Below, in pieces: positions 6,320 through 7,099 of a stretch of DNA of 7,099 nucleotides; position 1 is the first letter of the stretch, and every line of letters starts with the position of its first letter. The notes below the pieces were generated by a model. The model made no database searches and had not been told where the DNA came from. It worked only from the letters and a program-made list of their open reading frames with translations. Source of the DNA: Clostridiales bacterium UBA4959 (GTDB taxonomy: Bacteria > Bacillota > Clostridia > Oscillospirales > CAG-272); the NCBI GenBank assembly GCA_002397345.1, contig DHAH01000078.1, positions 1 through 7,099 on the forward strand. The letters are read 5' to 3'. The position numbers and the translations under genes were made by a program.

Positions 6320-6934
6320 ATGTACAATATAAGCCTGTTACCCGAAAAATACCGGCTGCAGCGGGAAAGGGCGGCACAAAAGCTTGACCTGATTATATAT
6401 TTCGTATTTTTTACCGTGATTTGCCTGATTCTGCTGACGCTTGCCACACTGGTGCGCTGCCAGCGCTTGTCGGAGCTGGGCGAACTGGACGGCGAAGTCG
6501 CGAAGATACGCTCCGAAATTGATTCTTTGTCTGAATATTCAAAGAAAAAAGACAATGTGGAGCATGTATACAACGATATAAAAGTGCTCGCGTCGGGGCT
6601 TCCTTCTTTTCCGAGGGTGCTGCCGGAAATTCTCGGTACGGTGACAAATAATATCAGCATTTCGTCGGTTTCAATGGAATATGCGCTTAAAACAGCCGCA
6701 ACGTCGATGAAAGTCAAGGGTAGCGCGCTGAATTATGAGGATGTGGCGGCTTGGATAACGGCGCTGGACGAGCTGGACGTTACCGGTGAAATTCACAACA
6801 CCTTCTCCACCGGCGAGGAAGCGGCTTCGGCATACAACATTTCATTTGAGCTGGAAATAAATATCCTTGACGCGACAGCGTTGGACGACATAACATGGGA
6901 TTTGGGGGAAAACGACAGTGAACAAGCAAGTTGA
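6320..6934 (+). CDS. pilN: Type IV pilus inner-membrane protein PilN
   Basis: PilN is a bitopic inner-membrane protein whose cytoplasmic N-terminus docks into PilM and whose outer domain pairs with PilO. The 204-aa sequence begins MYNISLLPEKYR, matching the PilM-binding INLLP-type motif (residues 3-8). A transmembrane helix follows at about 24-46 (LIIYFVFFTVICLILLTLAT), then a charged coiled-coil-like stretch (about 49-90), then a small alpha/beta domain (about 95-185) containing LPEILGTVTNNISISSVSME and SALNYEDVAAWITALDEL, the usual PilN fold. An acidic tail (186-204) ends the protein. The start is fixed by CAGGAG (6305-6310) nine bases upstream. The 3' end overlaps the next gene by 17 nt in a different frame, showing translational coupling. 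Family assignment rests on the N-terminal motif, topology and position after pilM. Confidence 0.88.
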   Translation: MYNISLLPEKYRLQRERAAQKLDLIIYFVFFTVICLILLTLATLVRCQRLSELGELDGEVAKIRSEIDSLSEYSKKKDNVEHVYNDIKVLASGLPSFPRVLPEILGTVTNNISISSVSMEYALKTAATSMKVKGSALNYEDVAAWITALDELDVTGEIHNTFSTGEEAASAYNISFELEINILDATALDDITWDLGENDSEQAS

Positions 6935-7099
6935 TAACCGGGTTGTCGTCATCGCATTCATATTTCTCATCTGTGTCTCGCTGCTCGGGTTCACGGTCTA
7001 TTCGATCAAACTTACATACAAGCGCGTCGCAAGAAGCGACAATCTGTGTTACGCGCTCAAAGTGACCACCCCGCCGCTGCGGCGGCACCCCTCCGCAGA
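6918..7099 (+). CDS. Third pilus-operon gene, 5' fragment, PilO-like by position
   Basis: A reading frame opens with GTG at 6918, inside the end of pilN, and stays open to the window edge (60 codons). GGGGG (6904-6908) lies nine bases upstream as ribosome site, and an in-frame stop at 6891-6893 with no other usual start codon before the GTG fixes the start. The product begins MNKQVDNRV, then a transmembrane helix at about 9-30 (VVVIAFIFLICVSLLGFTVYSI), then basic residues. A short cytoplasmic tail plus one membrane helix directly after PilN is the expected architecture for PilO, but too little of the outer domain is visible to confirm it. From about codon 50 the sequence becomes proline/arginine-rich (TTPPLRRHPSA) and coincides with a GC-rich palindrome, suggesting that the frame runs into a repeat. 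The gene may be interrupted or may simply end there. A minor pilin-like or unrelated membrane protein is the alternative. Confidence 0.62.
   Translation, partial: MNKQVDNRVVVIAFIFLICVSLLGFTVYSIKLTYKRVARSDNLCYALKVTTPPLRRHPSA
7064..7099. repeat. Left end of a probable GC-rich palindromic repeat, cut by the window edge
   Basis: Bases 7071-7085 form a palindrome CCGCCGC-T-GCGGCGG, flanked by ACCAC on the left and CACCCCTCCGC on the right. This layout (GACCACCCCG, hairpin, CACCCCTCCG) resembles a short non-coding dispersed repeat I recall from many Clostridia, but only the first about 36 bases are inside the window and no search was possible. Composition changes sharply here compared with the preceding membrane-helix coding sequence. 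Confidence 0.45.

Noticed and set aside
6780..7088. Minus-strand frame opposite pilN and the third pilus gene
   Set aside because: It overlaps two translationally coupled + strand genes and shows no domain.

Overview
The window looks like a chromosomal segment of an anaerobic Gram-positive bacterium of the class Clostridia, probably Oscillospiraceae-like. This is inferred from the gene families (Csp-like clostridial subtilase, HisJ-type PHP phosphatase, fucose/arabinose isomerase-family protein, PilM/PilN), a Gram-positive style lipoprotein signal, GC-rich coding sequence alternating with very AT-rich gaps, and several short palindromic intergenic repeats. All recognised genes lie on the + strand.

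Layout. (1) 1-273: the last 90 codons of a subtilisin-like (S8) serine protease carrying the catalytic serine. (2) 274-543: a regulatory gap with a weak terminator-like hairpin, a perfect 15-bp palindrome and a good sigma-A type promoter (427-455). (3) 544-3797: a two-gene sugar cassette, L-ribulokinase (araB) followed by an isomerase of the L-fucose/L-arabinose isomerase superfamily whose visible metal-site spacing resembles FucI rather than classical AraA. A 7-nt tandem repeat sits over the araB stop codon. (4) 3894-4349: a small lipoprotein of unknown function. (5) 4375-5145: a PHP-domain phosphatase of the histidinol-phosphatase type, followed by two back-to-back hairpins (5160-5210) and an AT-rich gap. 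(6) 5307-7099: the start of a type IV pilus inner-membrane assembly operon, pilM, then pilN, then a truncated third gene in the position of pilO. The window ends in what looks like a GC-rich palindromic repeat inside that third reading frame.

How the genes work together. The kinase and isomerase probably form one pentose route (aldose to ketose to ketose 5-phosphate). No araD, classical araA, transporter or regulator is visible, so L-arabinose and D-arabinose both remain possible substrates. PilM (cytoplasmic actin-like protein) and PilN (bitopic membrane protein) form the platform that links the pilus motor to the assembly machinery, and the third gene's single N-terminal membrane helix fits a PilO-like partner. 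The protease, lipoprotein and PHP phosphatase appear to be independent units. No CRISPR array, tRNA, rRNA, transposase or phage gene was seen. The points most worth a second look are the AraB plus FucI-type isomerase pairing, the degenerate nucleotide-binding motifs of PilM, and the repeat at the right edge.
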